Shown here: positions 63,946 to 64,000 of the stretch, in pieces | Layout of the letters: every line of letters starts with the position of its first letter | Position numbering within the stretch: position 1 is the stretch's first letter | Source of the DNA: MGBC163016 sp964462135 | GTDB lineage: Bacteria; Actinomycetota; Coriobacteriia; Coriobacteriales; Eggerthellaceae | Reading direction: 5' to 3' | Length of the DNA: 64,000 nt | Assembly: GCA_964462135.1 (NCBI GenBank) | Contig: CAYWWK010000007.1 | Location: 1-64,000, forward strand | The notes under the pieces: generated by a model | Seen by the model: the letters and a program-made list of their open reading frames with translations, nothing else | The model's database searches: none | Told to the model about the DNA's origin: nothing | Translations under genes and position numbers: made by a program

Positions 63946-64000
63946 ATGTCACAGGATGCAATGAAAGAAGCGGTGGTCTACGAGCGTCCTCACGCTCTGC
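63946..64000 (+). CDS. Start of 2-oxoacid oxidoreductase beta subunit (truncated by window)
   Basis: ATG 63946 is 2 bp after the alpha-subunit stop and opens a frame (MSQDAMKEAVVYERPHAL...) that runs off the window. Position and N-terminus fit the TPP-binding beta subunit that always accompanies the alpha subunit. Only 18 residues are visible. Confidence 0.7.
   Translation, partial: MSQDAMKEAVVYERPHAL

Overview
The window looks like a chromosomal segment of a strictly anaerobic, high-GC Gram-positive bacterium, most likely class Coriobacteriia (an Eggerthella/Slackia-type relative). This is inference from gene content. The window carries a Tat-exported group 1 [NiFe] uptake hydrogenase, a soluble molybdopterin oxidoreductase with a four-cluster ferredoxin partner and MFS transporter, pyruvate phosphate dikinase with its regulatory protein, a two-subunit glycyl-tRNA synthetase, and a 2-oxoacid:ferredoxin oxidoreductase. 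No rRNA genes and no CRISPR arrays were seen.

Positions 1-16000 are accessory and visibly more AT-rich than the rest. They begin with a broken secreted surface protein (283-1931: signal peptide, BspA-type repeats, Gly/Ser linker, three C-terminal repeats), which has two frameshifts and a nonsense codon. A degenerate tRNA-Arg(CCT) follows at 1995-2069. The 3' half of the same tRNA recurs in direct orientation at 12335-12385. Between the copies lies a 10 kb block in which every gene is on the minus strand. It holds an FNR-like regulator, a molybdopterin oxidoreductase, a ferredoxin subunit, a VOC-fold protein, an MFS carrier, an NADP-type secondary alcohol dehydrogenase, and NuoE/NuoF-like diaphorase subunits. 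The two apparent transcription units of this block share a leader of about 57 bp, placed at exactly the same distance from each start codon. I read the block as a decayed, tRNA-targeted metabolic island encoding a self-contained redox pathway for an unidentified small molecule. It is the best candidate here for something undescribed. Right of it lie a divergent shikimate kinase-like gene, a DUF2207 membrane protein and an IS110-family element.

From 16042 on, the window is compact core genome: tRNA-Asp, mnmA, a heterodimeric ABC exporter, a HAD phosphatase, an AAA-like protein without a P-loop, mntP and pheA. Then comes the hydrogenase operon hyaA-hyaB-hyaC, followed by a small membrane protein and the maturation protease. 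Next are mfd and gltX, a DUF1461 membrane protein and an orphan ATP-grasp enzyme.

Positions 38000-60100 hold a long run of translation, RNA-modification and DNA-processing genes: rpsP-khpA-rimM-trmD-lepB, glyQS, the PPDK regulator and ppdK, mtnA, azlCD, rplS-rnhB-yraN-comM-dprA-trmFO-xer, an HD protein, and def-fmt-rsmB. Many adjacent genes overlap by 1-14 bp, indicating translational coupling. The window ends inside an operon (60223-64000) of an XRE-cupin regulator, an acyl-CoA synthetase, a 2x[4Fe-4S] ferredoxin and a 2-oxoacid:ferredoxin oxidoreductase. That set suits activation of a carboxylate to its CoA ester and its reductive carboxylation, or the reverse.
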